A DNA stretch of 52,426 bases from Hymenobacter crusticola (GTDB taxonomy: Bacteria; Bacteroidota; Bacteroidia; Cytophagales; Hymenobacteraceae): positions 1-52,426 of the forward strand of contig NZ_MTSE01000027.1 of assembly GCF_002154225.1 (NCBI RefSeq). The letters run 5' to 3'. The position numbers and the translations under genes were made by a program. Of this stretch, positions 34,613-43,887 are shown piece after piece. The stretch's first letter is position 1. Every line of letters starts with the position of its first letter. Below the pieces are notes generated by a model. It was given only the letters and a program-made list of their open reading frames with translations, ran no database searches and was not told the DNA's origin.

Positions 34613-35593
34613 ATGGATCCTCAGTTGTCTTTTCCCGTCGTCGGCATTGATGTGAGTAAAGCCACGCTCGCCGTGTGTTACCAGGCTGACCAGCAACTAA
34701 AGCACGTGGAAGTCAGCAACAGCAAAACGGGTTTTCAGCAGCTGGTGAAGACCTGTGGGGCGCACTGCCTGTTTGTGATAGAGGCCACCGGCACCTATAA
34801 CTTGGCCTTGGCCTATTACCTGTACGAGCAGGGCGGCCACGTAGCGGTACTCAACCCCTTGGTCATCAAACGCTTCATTCAGATGCACCTGAGCAAAGGC
34901 AAGAGTGACCGCAAAGATGCGCAGTGGCTGCTGCGCTATGGCCAGCAACAGCCCGTTACCCTCTGGCAACCGGATGAAGCGGTCTTGGTGGAATGCCGGC
35001 AGCTCGAACAAGTGACCGAGCAGCTACTCAAGCAGAAAACAATGGTCAGCAACTCTTTGGAAGCGCTACAACGGCAACCTGTGATCAGCAAGACTGCCTT
35101 GAAGCGGCTTCAACAGACCCTAAAAGTCTTGACTCAACAGGTCGAGGCGGTGGAGGCCGAACTTCTGTTCTTGCTCGAACAGCGGTTCAGTAAGGAAATT
35201 GCGCTGCTGTGCTCGATTCCAGGCCTTGGCCGCAAGACGGCTAGTATGCTGCTCTTATTTGCCGGCGGGTTCCGGCAGCTAGACAACTATCGCCAACTTA
35301 TTGCCATGGCCGGGCTCTCGCCCCGGGAGCACAGCTCGGGCACCAGCATCCGCGGCAAGGTGCGCATCACGAAAATGGGCGGCGGCTTAATCCGCGGTAA
35401 GCTGTTCATGTGTAGCTTCTCGGCCAAGAAGAAGAATGCAGCGTGTCAGGCGCTCTACGATCGGCTGGTGGCCAAAGGCAAGAACGGGAAAGTGGCCCTA
35501 ATTGCGGTCTGCAACAAACTGCTCAAACAAGCTTTTGCCATTGTCAAATCCGGCGTGCCGTATCAAGCTGAATTTGCTTCAAAATCATCTTGA
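34613..35593 (+). CDS. IS110-family transposase
   Basis: This 326-residue recombinase has the IS110 two-part layout. The N-terminal DEDD RuvC-like domain has GIDVSKATLAV (Asp13), FVIEATGTYN (Glu) and KGKSDRKDAQWLL (Asp pair near 100-103). A coiled middle (about 120-190) follows. The C-terminal Transposase_20 domain has LCSIPGLGRKTASMLL, IAMAGLSPREHSSGTSIRG with the serine region, and ALIAVCNKLLKQAFAIVKSG. Full length and no frameshift, so it may be active. The element's outer ends could not be defined by eye. Confidence 0.95.
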   Translation: MDPQLSFPVVGIDVSKATLAVCYQADQQLKHVEVSNSKTGFQQLVKTCGAHCLFVIEATGTYNLALAYYLYEQGGHVAVLNPLVIKRFIQMHLSKGKSDRKDAQWLLRYGQQQPVTLWQPDEAVLVECRQLEQVTEQLLKQKTMVSNSLEALQRQPVISKTALKRLQQTLKVLTQQVEAVEAELLFLLEQRFSKEIALLCSIPGLGRKTASMLLLFAGGFRQLDNYRQLIAMAGLSPREHSSGTSIRGKVRITKMGGGLIRGKLFMCSFSAKKKNAACQALYDRLVAKGKNGKVALIAVCNKLLKQAFAIVKSGVPYQAEFASKSS

Positions 35594-35789
35594 ATACTTG
35601 ACTTTCAACACAGTTCGTGTTAAGCAGCTTTTTCAAGATTACAGGCAAATTGACTCACAGCCTGAATCTGGCTTTTGTCTACTTAGAACATTTTCTGTAA
35701 AGACAAGCGTACGGCTCCTTCCACGCAGCAGGAACCAGCTCGCCGGGTGCGCGCCTATTTCCACCACTGCTTCCGCTAGGCTCGCGGCT

Positions 35790-36022
35790 GTCAGCAGCAC
35801 CACGCCCGCCGCTCAGCTTAGCCTGTGTTCGAACCCGGTTGAGGAAGTGGTGTGGCTCCTGCTGCCGGCCCTGCTGCGCCAGCACGCCCTGTACGTACAC
35901 GTACTCAACGCGCTAGGGCAACTGGTGCTGGAGCATCAGTTGCCGCCCCGCAAACGGTCCTAGAACTCGAGGTAGAGCCCTTATCACCAAGCCACTACAG
36001 GATGTGCCTACACACAAACTAA
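35790..36022 (+). pseudogene. Relic of a T9SS C-terminal sorting domain
   Basis: Here AQLSLCSNPVEEVVWLLLPALL, then LYVHVLNALGQLVLEHQLP, matches the sorting domains of the giant gene (SLYPNPARTYVRLQLP...VRMLNALGQVMLNQ) and of the 575-residue VCBS protein. After LPPRK the frame shifts by one base and continues as VLELEVEPLSPSHYRMCLHT to TAA at 36020-36022. The diagnostic YPNP is degraded to CSNP. Only the tail of a secreted protein survives, cut off by the IS110 insertion region. Confidence 0.7.
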
Positions 36023-36102
36023 AGCTGAGTCATCCAGCACCTGGTCGTAGAGTAGCCGCGCTGCGGTAGAAAGAGGAGCCACTAAGCGCCCCCATGAGCC
36101 CA

Positions 36103-36168
36103 GAACGAGGGAAGTGAGCGGCGTCCGTATTAAGTGCCGTTCGCTTCCCTCGTTCCGGTACACTTTTT
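36103..36168 (+). terminator. Long hairpin with T-tract
   Basis: The arms 36103-36122 and 36136-36155 pair over 20 bases with two G-U-compatible differences, and a T5 run follows at 36164-36168. It fits an intrinsic terminator for the gene whose sorting-domain relic lies just upstream. Confidence 0.65.
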
Positions 36169-36274
36169 AGCCGCATGGATGATAAGCAAGTTGTGCTGGA
36201 TTAGCGAAGCCTACCACCATACTCTTTTACCTGGTTGATTACTGCTGCTGGTATCGCGTAAGCCTGTTGTTGCA

Positions 36275-36291
36275 AGTTCTGCAACAGCCAC
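36275..36291. repeat. Orphan end of MITE-like family A
   Basis: The reverse complement of GTGGCTGTTGCAGAACT is present, 17 bases identical to the terminal repeat of the elements at 13104 and 29387. No partner end lies within several hundred bases, so this is a solo or decayed end. Confidence 0.55.
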
Positions 36292-36347
36292 CCTAGGTAT
36301 AAGCCATTAGCTCCGTGGTAAGGCAGCTGTGCCGACTCAAAAACAGT

Positions 36348-36378
36348 GCGACCGAAGCCTATGACAGGCTTCGGTCGC
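36348..36378. terminator. Bidirectional intrinsic terminator
   Basis: A perfect 13-bp stem (GCGACCGAAGCCT and its complement) with a 5-base loop has T-runs on both sides (TTTT at 36379 on plus, AAAAA at 36339-36343 giving T on minus). It serves the giant minus-strand gene, whose stop is 73 bases away. Confidence 0.75.
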
Positions 36379-36450
36379 TTTTGTAAGCAACTCTTGACCG
36401 GTAACCCCTTTTTAGGAAGCGGTGAGAAGCTTCTGCCACTGGCAATCCGC

Positions 36451-39400
36451 TTACTCCACCGCTAGGCGTTTAGTGACAATGCCATCAGCCGTATGTACGT
36501 GTACCGTGTAGATGCCCACCGCTAGCTCGCCGAGCGTCAGTTCCACCCCATCGGCCGCCTGCTGAGCCGTGAACTTCTGGTTGAGCATAACTTGACCGAG
36601 CGCATTAAGCATGCGTACCTGCACCGCTTTTTGGGTGAGCGCGCGAGGCAGTTGAAGCCGCACGTACGTGCGAGCCGGGTTTGGATATAGGCTCACTTGC
36701 TCCGCTAGTTGCGGCGAAACAGTTGCCAACACACGCGCTTGCGTAGTAGCTGTCGCTGTTACTTGGTTCAGGCGCACACTCACCGTGTTGCTGCTGTTGT
36801 TCGCTACCAATATGTCTAATGTACCGTTGCCATCCACGTCGCCTAGGGTAATGCCGGCGGGGTTTATGCCGACGGCTACCTGTTGCAAGCCACTGAAGGT
36901 CCCCGTCCCATTATTCAGGCGTACCCCAATGTTGCGCGTGAGGTTGTTCGTGGCAAACAAATCAAGGTCACCATCCCCATTGGCATCACCTAGGACAATG
37001 CTGCTCGCCCCTTGCCCCACCCAGACTTGCTGGGTGCCGCTGAAGATGCCATTGCCATCATTCAGGCGCACGCCTACGGTGCTGTTGGTGAAATTATCAG
37101 CTGGGTTGGTGTAGTCGTAGTAATTGGCCGTGAGCAGGTCTAAGTCGCCATCTCTATCCACGTCGCCGAGTACGATATCCTGCGGACTGAAGCCTACCGT
37201 CACCTCTTGGGTGCCGGAGAAGGTGCCCGTGCCATTGTTGAGGCGCACGCTGGCAGTGGTGCCGCTGGAGTTGGCCGTCACAAAATCCAGGTCGCCGTCT
37301 TTGTCGACATCGCCCAGCGCTAGGTGCAGCGGCCGTGGCCCTACTACCACATCCTGGCCTGTGGTGCTGAAGATGCCGCTGCCGTTGTTCAAGCGCACGC
37401 TCACGGTGCTGTTGGTCTCGTAGTTCGGACCGAAGGTAACGTAGTTGGCCACGAGCAGGTCCACGTCACCATCGCCATCGACGTCGCCCAAAGCAATATC
37501 GTGGGGCAGGTTGCCGACGCTCATATTTTGAGTGCCGGAGAAGAGGCCGCTGCCATTGTTCAGGCGCACGCTGATGGTGTTGCTCTGCCCAGAGCTAGCA
37601 TTGGCCGTCACCAGATCCAGGTCGCCGTCGCCATCCACGTCGGCCAGCTTCACGCTGTAAGGACCCGTGCCGACTCTTACCTCCTGCATGCCCGTGTAGA
37701 TGCCGCTGCCGTTGTTCAGGCGCACGCTCACGGTGCTGGTAGAAGCGGAATTATACAGATTGTTGGCGGTGAGCAGATCCAGGTCGCCGTCGCCATCCAC
37801 GTCGCCGATGGCCACGCTCTGCGGGTTGGTGCCGACGCTCGCTTCAAGAGTGCCGCCAAAGATGCCGGCAGCAGGAGCCGTAGCCGCGGTGAACTGGAAC
37901 ACGTAAGGCGCCAGGAAGGACTGGTTGCCGCTGCTGGTCACAGCTGTCGTCACCGTCGAAAAGACGGTTTCGCCGGGCTTGAAGCCAGCGCTGGGGGTAA
38001 AGGTAAGGGTGTTGCCGCCAACGCTTGCCGTACCTGCTTTCTGGCCGCCCGACTGCGTGCTGAAGACTTTCAAGGCTCCCAAGGTAGCCGCGCTGGTACT
38101 TAGCTCGCGGTTGAAGGTAAGCGCCACCGGCGTAGTGGGCGGGGCCGCCGTGGCATTGCGCGCCGGGTTGAAGGTGACAATGGAAAGCAAAGGACCAACC
38201 GTGAACTGGAAGCCGTTGCTGGCGCCCACGTTCGTCGTGACAACCACTGGGCCAGAGGTCGCGCCGGCGGGTATCGTAACGGTGAGTTGCGTGGTCGAAC
38301 TCAGCACAAAGCTGGTAGCAGCCACGCCGTTGAAGGTAATGCCCGTGGTGTTCAGGAAGTCGTGGCCCGTAATCACCACCGTGCTGCCCACCGGACTGAT
38401 CGCTGGCGAGATGCCCGAGATGCTAGGTGCCGCCACGGCCTGATTCAGGCGGATGCTCGCGCCACTGCTGGCATTGCTGGAGGTTAGAAGGTCCAGATCG
38501 CCGTCGCCATCCACATCGCCGATAGCTAGGCCGGAGGGCTGCAATACCGCTACTTCCTGCACACCGGAGAAGGTGCCGCTGCCATTGTTCAGGCGTACGC
38601 TCACGGCACCGCTGGCATTCAGGAGGTTCGCGGCCAGCAGGTCTAGGTCACCGTCGCCGTCTACGTCGCCGAGCTCTACCTTCTGAATGGAGGCACCAAT
38701 GAGTACCTCCTGGTTGCCGCTGAATGTGCCATCACCCTTGTTCAGGCGCACGCTCACGGTCGTGTTATCGTTGCCGCCGCCGAAGTTATAAAAGTTGCCT
38801 ATTACCAAATCCAGGTCGCCGTCCTTGTCGACATCGCCGGTGGCCAGCGAATACGCGTAGCCGCCGACGGGGACGTTGGTAGTGCCGCTAAAGGTGCCCG
38901 CACTGTCGTTGAGGCGCACATTCACAAAGCCGCTGCTATTGGTCGTGAGCAGGTCCAGGTCGCCATCGCTGTCTACATCACCTAAGGCCACGCGCAGGAG
39001 CGTGCCGCCCAGGCTTACTTCCTGCGTGCCGCTGAATATGCCGTCCGTGTTAAAACGCACGCTTGCCGTGCCGCTGGCATTGGCCGTCACCAGATCCAGG
39101 TCGCCGTCGCCATCGATGTCACCTAGTGCCTGACTCTGCGGGCTATTATCAACAGACACTTCCTGGTCACCGCTGAAGCTACCGCTGCCGTTGTTCAGGC
39201 GCACGCTTATCTTACTGTTCTGGTCATCACTGACCAGCAAATCCAGGTCGCCGTCGCCATCCACGTCGCCAAAAATCAGGTCGCGCGGAATGCGTCCCAC
39301 GCTCACATCCTGCCCGCCGCTGTAGGAGCCGCTGCCATTGTTCAGGCGCACACTCACGACGCTGTAGATGCTGGCTACGGCTAGATCCAGGTCGCCGTCG

Positions 39401-42400
39401 CCATCCACGTCGCCGGTGGCAATGGCCACTGGGTTGGTGCCTACTGACAAGTCAGAGCCGCCGCCAAAGGTGCCCGCCGCTGGTGCCGTAGCTGCCGTAA
39501 ATTGGAATACGTGCGGCTTGGCAGGGATACCTGTTGTGCTTTGTACCATCGAGGTAACGGTAGCAAACCCTGTTTCCCCGGGCTTGAAACCAGTGCCTGG
39601 CGTAAAGGTCAGGGTGCTGCCGCTGGCCGCTACACGGCCCGCTTTCAAGCCCGTTTGCTGGCCAAATACGTTCAATGCTTGTTGAAAGACGGAGCTGGTA
39701 TTCAGCGCTTGATCAAACGTGACGGCTACTGGGGTGGTACGTGGCGCGGCGCTTGCATTGCGCGCCGGCACCACAGCCGTAACCAGCAAAGGAGACGTGA
39801 TGGTAAAGAATACGCCGTTGCTGGTGCCCGAAGGAGTCGTAACGACTACCGGACCGCTGGTTGTGCCCGCCGGCACTAATGCGACTAACTGAGTCGCCGA
39901 GCGGGAAATAACCTCGGCAACCGGGACTCCAGTGAACGTAACAGTGCTGAAGTTAAGAAAATTAGCACCCGTAATGACCACGCGGGTTCCCGCCGGGCCT
40001 CTCCCCGGCGACAAGCTGCTGATAACCGGAGGCGGCTGATTCAAGTTGAGGGATACGCTAGCCGTGTTAGCCGCCAGATTGGCTGTTACTAGGTCGAGCG
40101 TGCCGTTGCCGTCTACATCTCCCAAGGCAATTGCCGTCGGTTGATTGCCCACGACTACTTCCTGGTTGCCGCTAAAGCTGCCGGTGCCGTTGTTCAGGCG
40201 CACGCTCACGGCGCCCACACTGCTATTGCCATAGGCCAGCAACAGATCCAGGTCGCTGTCACCGTCAATGTCGCCCAGGCGTAGGGCAGTCGGGTTGTTG
40301 GTTTGGGTGAAGGCCGAGCCATTACTGAACGCGCCACTGCCATTGTTTAGCCGCAGGCTGAGTGCGTTGGTAGTGGAGCTAGTCGTAATAAAGTCCAGGT
40401 CATTGTCACCATCGACATCGCCGAGGGCTAACAGGTAGGGGCTGCTGCCCACCCCAATGCTCTGCGGACTGGCAAAGCGACCATTGCCATTGTTCAACGC
40501 GACGTTCACAGCGCTGCCGGACGTGTAGACGGTGAGTAGGTCCAGGTCGCCGTCGTTGTCGATATCACCTAGGTTCAGCTCGGTAGGATTACGCACAGTA
40601 ATAGACTGAGCGTAATCTTCGAGGAAGCGACCGGTGCCATCGTTAAGGAGCACGTTCACCGTGCCCACGCCAATGCTAGCTCCGACCAACAGATCTAGGT
40701 CGGCGTCACCATCTACGTCGCCGAGCGTAATGGAAAGTGGCTCCCCGAAAGTGCTGGCATTCACGCCGCTGCTAAAGTTGCCGGCCCCATCATTCAGGCG
40801 GATGCTTAGGATGTTACCAGTGCTAAAGCTGACAGGCGCGGTCACGAAATCCAGGTCGCCGTCGCCGTCTACATCGCCCACGGCCAGGTCCAGTACGTTG
40901 CCGAAGACGGTCACCTCCCGGCTGCCGGTGTAGATGCCGTTACCGTTGTTTAGACGCACGCTCACCGTGTTGATGCCGCTATTCGCCACAAGTAGATCCA
41001 AGTCACCGTCACCATCTACGTCGGCGGTGGCGGCTACTGCTGGCGAGAGGCCCGTTGGCACGGCAGCGGCGGTGTCAAAGGTGCCGGTGCTCGGACTGGT
41101 AGCGGTGGTAAACTGAAAAACGTGCGGCGCCAGCAGAGGCGTACCAGTGGCGGTGCGCACGTTGGTCGTTATCGTCGCAGAAACTGTTTCGCCGGGCTTG
41201 AACCCGGTTGTCGGGTTGAAAGTGAGGGTGCTGCCGCTCACGCCAACAGCTCCGGCTTTTGCGCCGCCGGCCTGTTGGCTGAAAACCCGAACCGCAGTGC
41301 TGCTGGCCGGGCTCAGCGGTTGATCGAAGGTGACGGCCACGACCGTATTGCGCGGCGCCGAGCGGGCGTTTCGCACCGGCGAAACTGCAGTAACTGCTAA
41401 TGGCGGCACCACGTTGAAATTCATCCCATTGCTAGCACCTAGGGTGGTTACGACCACGAGCGGGCCGGACGTGGCACCGGCTGGTACGGTAGCCCTAATT
41501 TGCGTGGCTGAGTTTACCACAAAGCTAGCTGCCGGTACGCCGTTGAACGTGACCCCAGTGACCGTAACCGAATTATTGACAGACAGGAAGGTGCCGGTAA
41601 TCACCACGCTGGAACCCGGAGGGCCTGCAGTCGGCGACAAGCTGGTGATGACGGGTAGGGCTAAGGGCTGGTTCAGGCGTACGCTAACAGTGTTGCTTAC
41701 CGTATTGGCCGTTACGAAGTCGAGGTCACCATCGGCATCCACGTCGCCTACGGCTACATCGTTTGGCTGCATGCCTACCGTTACGTTCTGCGTGCCTGAG
41801 AAAGTGCCGCTGCCATTATTCAGCCGGATGCTCGCGGTGGTGCCGTTCGGTGCGCTGCTAAAAAAGTTACCGGAGTTAGCCGTGATGAAGTCCAAGTCGC
41901 CGTCACCGTCTACGTCGGCCAGGGCTAGGCTGCGCGGCCCAGCTCCGGTTGGCACGACTTGGGTGCCGGAAAACGAGCCACTGCCGTTATTGAGGCGCAC
42001 GGCTACGGCGCTGGGGTTGCCGTAGGTGTTGGTGGCCAGCAGGTCGAGGTCGCCGTCGCCATCAATATCGCCCAAAGCCAGCGCATGCGGAGTGCTATTA
42101 ACATTTATTTCCGTGGTACCGGAGAAGGAGCCGCTGCCGTTGTTCAGGCGCAGGCTCACGGTGGTGCCGCTGGAATTAGCCGTGAATAGGTCTAGGTCGC
42201 CATCGCTGTCGGCGTCACCGAGCACAACCGCTATTGGTCGTGGACCCACACTGACCTCAGGGCTAGGCCCCGAGCTGAAGGTGCCATTGCCCGTATTCAG
42301 GCGCACGCTCACGGTGCTGGTAGTGGTGGGGCCCGCTACGGTGTAGTTGGCGGCCAGCAGATCCAGGTCGCCATCTCCATCCACATCGCCGAGAGCTAGA

Positions 42401-43209
42401 CCGTGCGGACTGGTGCCCACGGCTACCTCGGTGGTACCCGAGAAGCTGCCGTTGCCGTTGTTGAGGCGCACACTTACAGTGCCCGTAATGCCGGAGTTAG
42501 CATTGGCTGTGAGCAGGTCCAGGTCGCCGTCGGAATCCACATCGCCGAGTATCACTTGATAAGGCCCGATGCCGACGCTCACTTCTGCGCCGCCGCTGTA
42601 GGAGCCGCTGCCATTGTTCAGGCGCACACTCACGGTGCCAAAGCTGTTGCTGGCAGCTACGTAGTTAGCCGTGAGCAGGTCTAAGTCGCCATCACCATCC
42701 ACATCCCCCAGGGTCACCTCCTGTGGGTTGGCGCCCACTGCTGGGTCCGAACCCCCGGTAAACGTGCCAGGGCTAGGTGCGGTAGCGGTCGTGAATTGAA
42801 ATACGTGTGGAATGGCGGCACTGCCCGTTGCGCTTTGCGCTGCCGATGTAATGGTCGTAAAAATCGTTTCGCCAGGCTTGAAGCTGATGCCAGGAGTAAA
42901 GCTGAGCGTACTGCCACTAACCACAGCCGTGCCCGCTTGCTTGCCGCCCACCTGCTGACTAAAAACCTTCAGCGCTCCTTGCGTGCTGGCATTGTTGCTT
43001 AAGGGTTGGCTCAAGCTGATGGCGACAGTGGTAGTGCGCGGGGCGGTGCGGGCATTACGTGTTGGCGACAGGCTTGTAACAACCGGCGCCTGGGCGCTAG
43101 CAGCACCGATTTGGCCTAGCAGCATCAGCATCAACCCGCTTCGCAAAAAGCGCGGAAGCTTGGTCGTCAGCCTGTTGGTGTAACTTAACCGAGTAGTAGT
43201 TTGATCCAT
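36451..43209 (-). CDS. Giant FG-GAP/VCBS multi-unit surface protein with T9SS sorting domain
   Basis: From the ATG at 43209 the protein has 2252 residues; an in-frame extension to 43272 lacks a signal and was rejected. A signal peptide ends in GAASAQ. Four units follow, each with a Big_5/SbsA-like Ig domain (landmarks RNARTAPRT, RNARSAPRN, RNASAAPRT, RNATAAPPT near 43050, 41360, 39750 and 38145) and about seven VCBS blades with GDVDGDGDLDLL calcium loops. TIG domains end the first three units (ITSLSPTAGPPGSSVVITG type). The fourth unit leads to the sorting domain (VSLYPNPARTYVRLQLP to YTVHVHTADGIVTKRLAVE). It is exported by T9SS and probably is a calcium-stabilised adhesin or binding scaffold. 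No frameshift is seen over 6.7 kb. Confidence 0.94.
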   Translation of the reverse strand: MDQTTTRLSYTNRLTTKLPRFLRSGLMLMLLGQIGAASAQAPVVTSLSPTRNARTAPRTTTVAISLSQPLSNNASTQGALKVFSQQVGGKQAGTAVVSGSTLSFTPGISFKPGETIFTTITSAAQSATGSAAIPHVFQFTTATAPSPGTFTGGSDPAVGANPQEVTLGDVDGDGDLDLLTANYVAASNSFGTVSVRLNNGSGSYSGGAEVSVGIGPYQVILGDVDSDGDLDLLTANANSGITGTVSVRLNNGNGSFSGTTEVAVGTSPHGLALGDVDGDGDLDLLAANYTVAGPTTTSTVSVRLNTGNGTFSSGPSPEVSVGPRPIAVVLGDADSDGDLDLFTANSSGTTVSLRLNNGSGSFSGTTEINVNSTPHALALGDIDGDGDLDLLATNTYGNPSAVAVRLNNGSGSFSGTQVVPTGAGPRSLALADVDGDGDLDFITANSGNFFSSAPNGTTASIRLNNGSGTFSGTQNVTVGMQPNDVAVGDVDADGDLDFVTANTVSNTVSVRLNQPLALPVITSLSPTAGPPGSSVVITGTFLSVNNSVTVTGVTFNGVPAASFVVNSATQIRATVPAGATSGPLVVVTTLGASNGMNFNVVPPLAVTAVSPVRNARSAPRNTVVAVTFDQPLSPASSTAVRVFSQQAGGAKAGAVGVSGSTLTFNPTTGFKPGETVSATITTNVRTATGTPLLAPHVFQFTTATSPSTGTFDTAAAVPTGLSPAVAATADVDGDGDLDLLVANSGINTVSVRLNNGNGIYTGSREVTVFGNVLDLAVGDVDGDGDLDFVTAPVSFSTGNILSIRLNDGAGNFSSGVNASTFGEPLSITLGDVDGDADLDLLVGASIGVGTVNVLLNDGTGRFLEDYAQSITVRNPTELNLGDIDNDGDLDLLTVYTSGSAVNVALNNGNGRFASPQSIGVGSSPYLLALGDVDGDNDLDFITTSSTTNALSLRLNNGSGAFSNGSAFTQTNNPTALRLGDIDGDSDLDLLLAYGNSSVGAVSVRLNNGTGSFSGNQEVVVGNQPTAIALGDVDGNGTLDLVTANLAANTASVSLNLNQPPPVISSLSPGRGPAGTRVVITGANFLNFSTVTFTGVPVAEVISRSATQLVALVPAGTTSGPVVVTTPSGTSNGVFFTITSPLLVTAVVPARNASAAPRTTPVAVTFDQALNTSSVFQQALNVFGQQTGLKAGRVAASGSTLTFTPGTGFKPGETGFATVTSMVQSTTGIPAKPHVFQFTAATAPAAGTFGGGSDLSVGTNPVAIATGDVDGDGDLDLAVASIYSVVSVRLNNGSGSYSGGQDVSVGRIPRDLIFGDVDGDGDLDLLVSDDQNSKISVRLNNGSGSFSGDQEVSVDNSPQSQALGDIDGDGDLDLVTANASGTASVRFNTDGIFSGTQEVSLGGTLLRVALGDVDSDGDLDLLTTNSSGFVNVRLNDSAGTFSGTTNVPVGGYAYSLATGDVDKDGDLDLVIGNFYNFGGGNDNTTVSVRLNKGDGTFSGNQEVLIGASIQKVELGDVDGDGDLDLLAANLLNASGAVSVRLNNGSGTFSGVQEVAVLQPSGLAIGDVDGDGDLDLLTSSNASSGASIRLNQAVAAPSISGISPAISPVGSTVVITGHDFLNTTGITFNGVAATSFVLSSTTQLTVTIPAGATSGPVVVTTNVGASNGFQFTVGPLLSIVTFNPARNATAAPPTTPVALTFNRELSTSAATLGALKVFSTQSGGQKAGTASVGGNTLTFTPSAGFKPGETVFSTVTTAVTSSGNQSFLAPYVFQFTAATAPAAGIFGGTLEASVGTNPQSVAIGDVDGDGDLDLLTANNLYNSASTSTVSVRLNNGSGIYTGMQEVRVGTGPYSVKLADVDGDGDLDLVTANASSGQSNTISVRLNNGSGLFSGTQNMSVGNLPHDIALGDVDGDGDVDLLVANYVTFGPNYETNSTVSVRLNNGSGIFSTTGQDVVVGPRPLHLALGDVDKDGDLDFVTANSSGTTASVRLNNGTGTFSGTQEVTVGFSPQDIVLGDVDRDGDLDLLTANYYDYTNPADNFTNSTVGVRLNDGNGIFSGTQQVWVGQGASSIVLGDANGDGDLDLFATNNLTRNIGVRLNNGTGTFSGLQQVAVGINPAGITLGDVDGNGTLDILVANNSSNTVSVRLNQVTATATTQARVLATVSPQLAEQVSLYPNPARTYVRLQLPRALTQKAVQVRMLNALGQVMLNQKFTAQQAADGVELTLGELAVGIYTVHVHTADGIVTKRLAVE

Positions 43210-43887
43210 AGTAGGTAAAGGTGGGCGAGAGTGGAAAGCAAAATCAAAGCATAGGCTGCTGAAAGCCAGCAACTAGCGGTATGGAGTAAGCGGAATTTAG
43301 CAGACCTAGGTGACCTCTATAGGAGAGGCCTAAACGTAAGCTATCTGCCAAGTAAATACTATTAAAAATCAGTATAATAATATAAGCGTCAACTGCTTGT
43401 AAGCAGCTTGCCTGCCCGCGCCATGTTCTTACTACTTTGGCCCTAAGCAAAACGACCAGAGCCTACGAGGCGCTGATCATTGTTGGTACCTTACCCCAGG
43501 TGATGGTTGCAATAATTCTCGGCAGTGAATCTGAGGGATCACATCAGTGACCATGAGAGCCTTGTAAAATGTCCAAGCACACTGCTACTTCTGGCGCGTT
43601 TCCTAAACTCGCCGAGCGCTGCAATGACCGACGAGCACCTGGTGCCAGGCAGCTGCCAGGTGTTCACCGAAAGGAGCGGTTAGATACGTACCCAAAAAGC
43701 GCCACTTGCTGCTGAAACGGCCCCAAGTATAAAAGCGTAAAGCCGTAAGCTTGGCTTGCTAGTTTGCCTGGGTGCCGTGTGGCTCCAACAAACCTAGCTT
43801 TCGAACACCAAAGGAAATTTACTGCTGCGGTGGAGCTGCTTTGACAAGCTCAGCATGACCAGTTTTTAATTCCTGTTCGGATAGACG
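43210..43887. other. Intergenic region with promoter and repeat remnants
   Basis: The part nearest the giant gene (43350-43395) is AT-rich and probably holds its minus-strand promoter. At 43562-43577 there is one arm (TGTAAAATGTCCAAGC) of the TTGGACAT hairpin family. At 43834-43859 lies the second copy of the GTCATGCTGAGC repeat in reverse orientation. A palindromic CACCTGG...CCAGGTG pair lies near 43637-43663. No gene is apparent. Confidence 0.5.
43834..43859 (-). repeat. Dispersed 26-bp element (GTCATGCTGAGC type), copy 2
   Basis: On the minus strand it begins GTCATGCTGAGCTTGTC and matches copy 1 at 7885-7910 in 21 of 26 positions. It lies 28 bases downstream of the membrane protein gene at 43888. 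Confidence 0.65.

Noticed and set aside
36668..42684. Many plus-strand ORFs of 60-260 codons opposite the giant gene
   Set aside because: They are antisense shadows of the repeated VCBS codons with low-complexity Ser/Pro/Arg products and no signals of translation.
36451..43209. Regularly spaced near-identical short repeats resembling a CRISPR array
   Set aside because: They encode the GDVDGDGDLDLL calcium loops of VCBS blades within one unbroken reading frame; spacers are homologous coding DNA, not unique.
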